DNA of 64,000 bases from Cristatella mucedo (Eukaryota; Bryozoa; Phylactolaemata; Cristatellidae). The translations under genes and the position numbers were made by a program. Under the pieces are notes generated by a model. The model saw only the letters and a program-made list of their open reading frames with translations. It searched no databases and was not told the origin of the DNA. Below are positions 63,930 through 64,000 of the stretch, in pieces (position 1 is the first letter of the stretch; each line of letters starts with the position of its first letter). The stretch is taken from assembly GCA_009760855.2 (NCBI GenBank), contig WPIO01000006.1, forward strand, positions 6,435,001 through 6,499,000, read 5' to 3'.

Positions 63930-64000
63930 CTAGTTTGGCCCGGCGGTAAAGGCGCTCGCCCAGACCGAGGTAAAGACGAATGTACTCAACGGGCAAGGTC
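63930..64000 (+). mobile_element. start of a tRNA-derived SINE, cut by the window end
   Basis: GTTTGGCCCGGCGGTAAAGG and CGCTCGCCCAGACCGAGGT resemble the A-box end of the other SINE heads (compare 30905 and the complement of 22890). The B box would lie beyond the window or is decayed. Confidence 0.5.

Overview
This is a piece of an animal nuclear genome. Genes are split by GT/AG introns. There are no bacterial operons or ribosome binding sites. Much of the sequence is non-LTR retrotransposon (LINE) debris, tRNA-derived SINEs, microsatellites and CpG-rich islands. The two recognisable genes, a three-LIM adaptor of the zyxin/migfilin class and a Blimp-1 (PRDM1)-like zinc-finger gene, point to a bilaterian, probably an invertebrate. 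I cannot name the species.

Left part (about 2.6-25 kb, minus strand): eight exons can be joined with correct splice sites and matching phases into one reading frame. It runs from a likely start at 25033 to a stop at 2634 (794 residues) and ends in three consecutive LIM domains. The LIM half lies in five clustered exons, and the Ser/Pro/Thr-rich N-terminal half is spread over four exons. Its large introns hold LINE copies in both orientations, a tRNA-SINE, a MITE-like inverted-repeat element and microsatellites.

Middle (about 25-45 kb): no gene is recognised. It holds SINEs, long (CT)n, (AG)n and (GCC)n tracts, several short tandem arrays (20-bp and 13-bp units), a 44-bp perfect palindrome, and CpG-rich sequence at 32.0-33.6 and 40-41.3 kb.

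Right-centre (45-54.2 kb): two intronless, GC-rich, diverging genes at 46313-45294 (minus) and 52588-53361 (plus) encode members of one protein family that I do not recognise. Between them lie a LINE copy and an old tandem array of about 170-bp monomers. The array has a higher-order a-b-c pattern and an internal 10-bp ATTGC rhythm. Two monomers in inverted orientation lie on the far side of the plus-strand gene, so the array brackets it.

Right end (61.1-63.1 kb, minus strand): the 3' end of a PRDM1/Blimp-1-like gene. The last exon carries only two C2H2 fingers before its stop. The preceding exon carries a PLDLS motif. A further alanine-rich exon is likely, and the 5' part lies beyond the window.

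The repeats are related. LINE copies end in a conserved hairpin, and one tRNA-SINE family carries the same 3' tail, so it was probably mobilised by this LINE. A second tRNA-SINE family has its own tail. One LINE is inserted inside a SINE at 54.3-54.9 kb.
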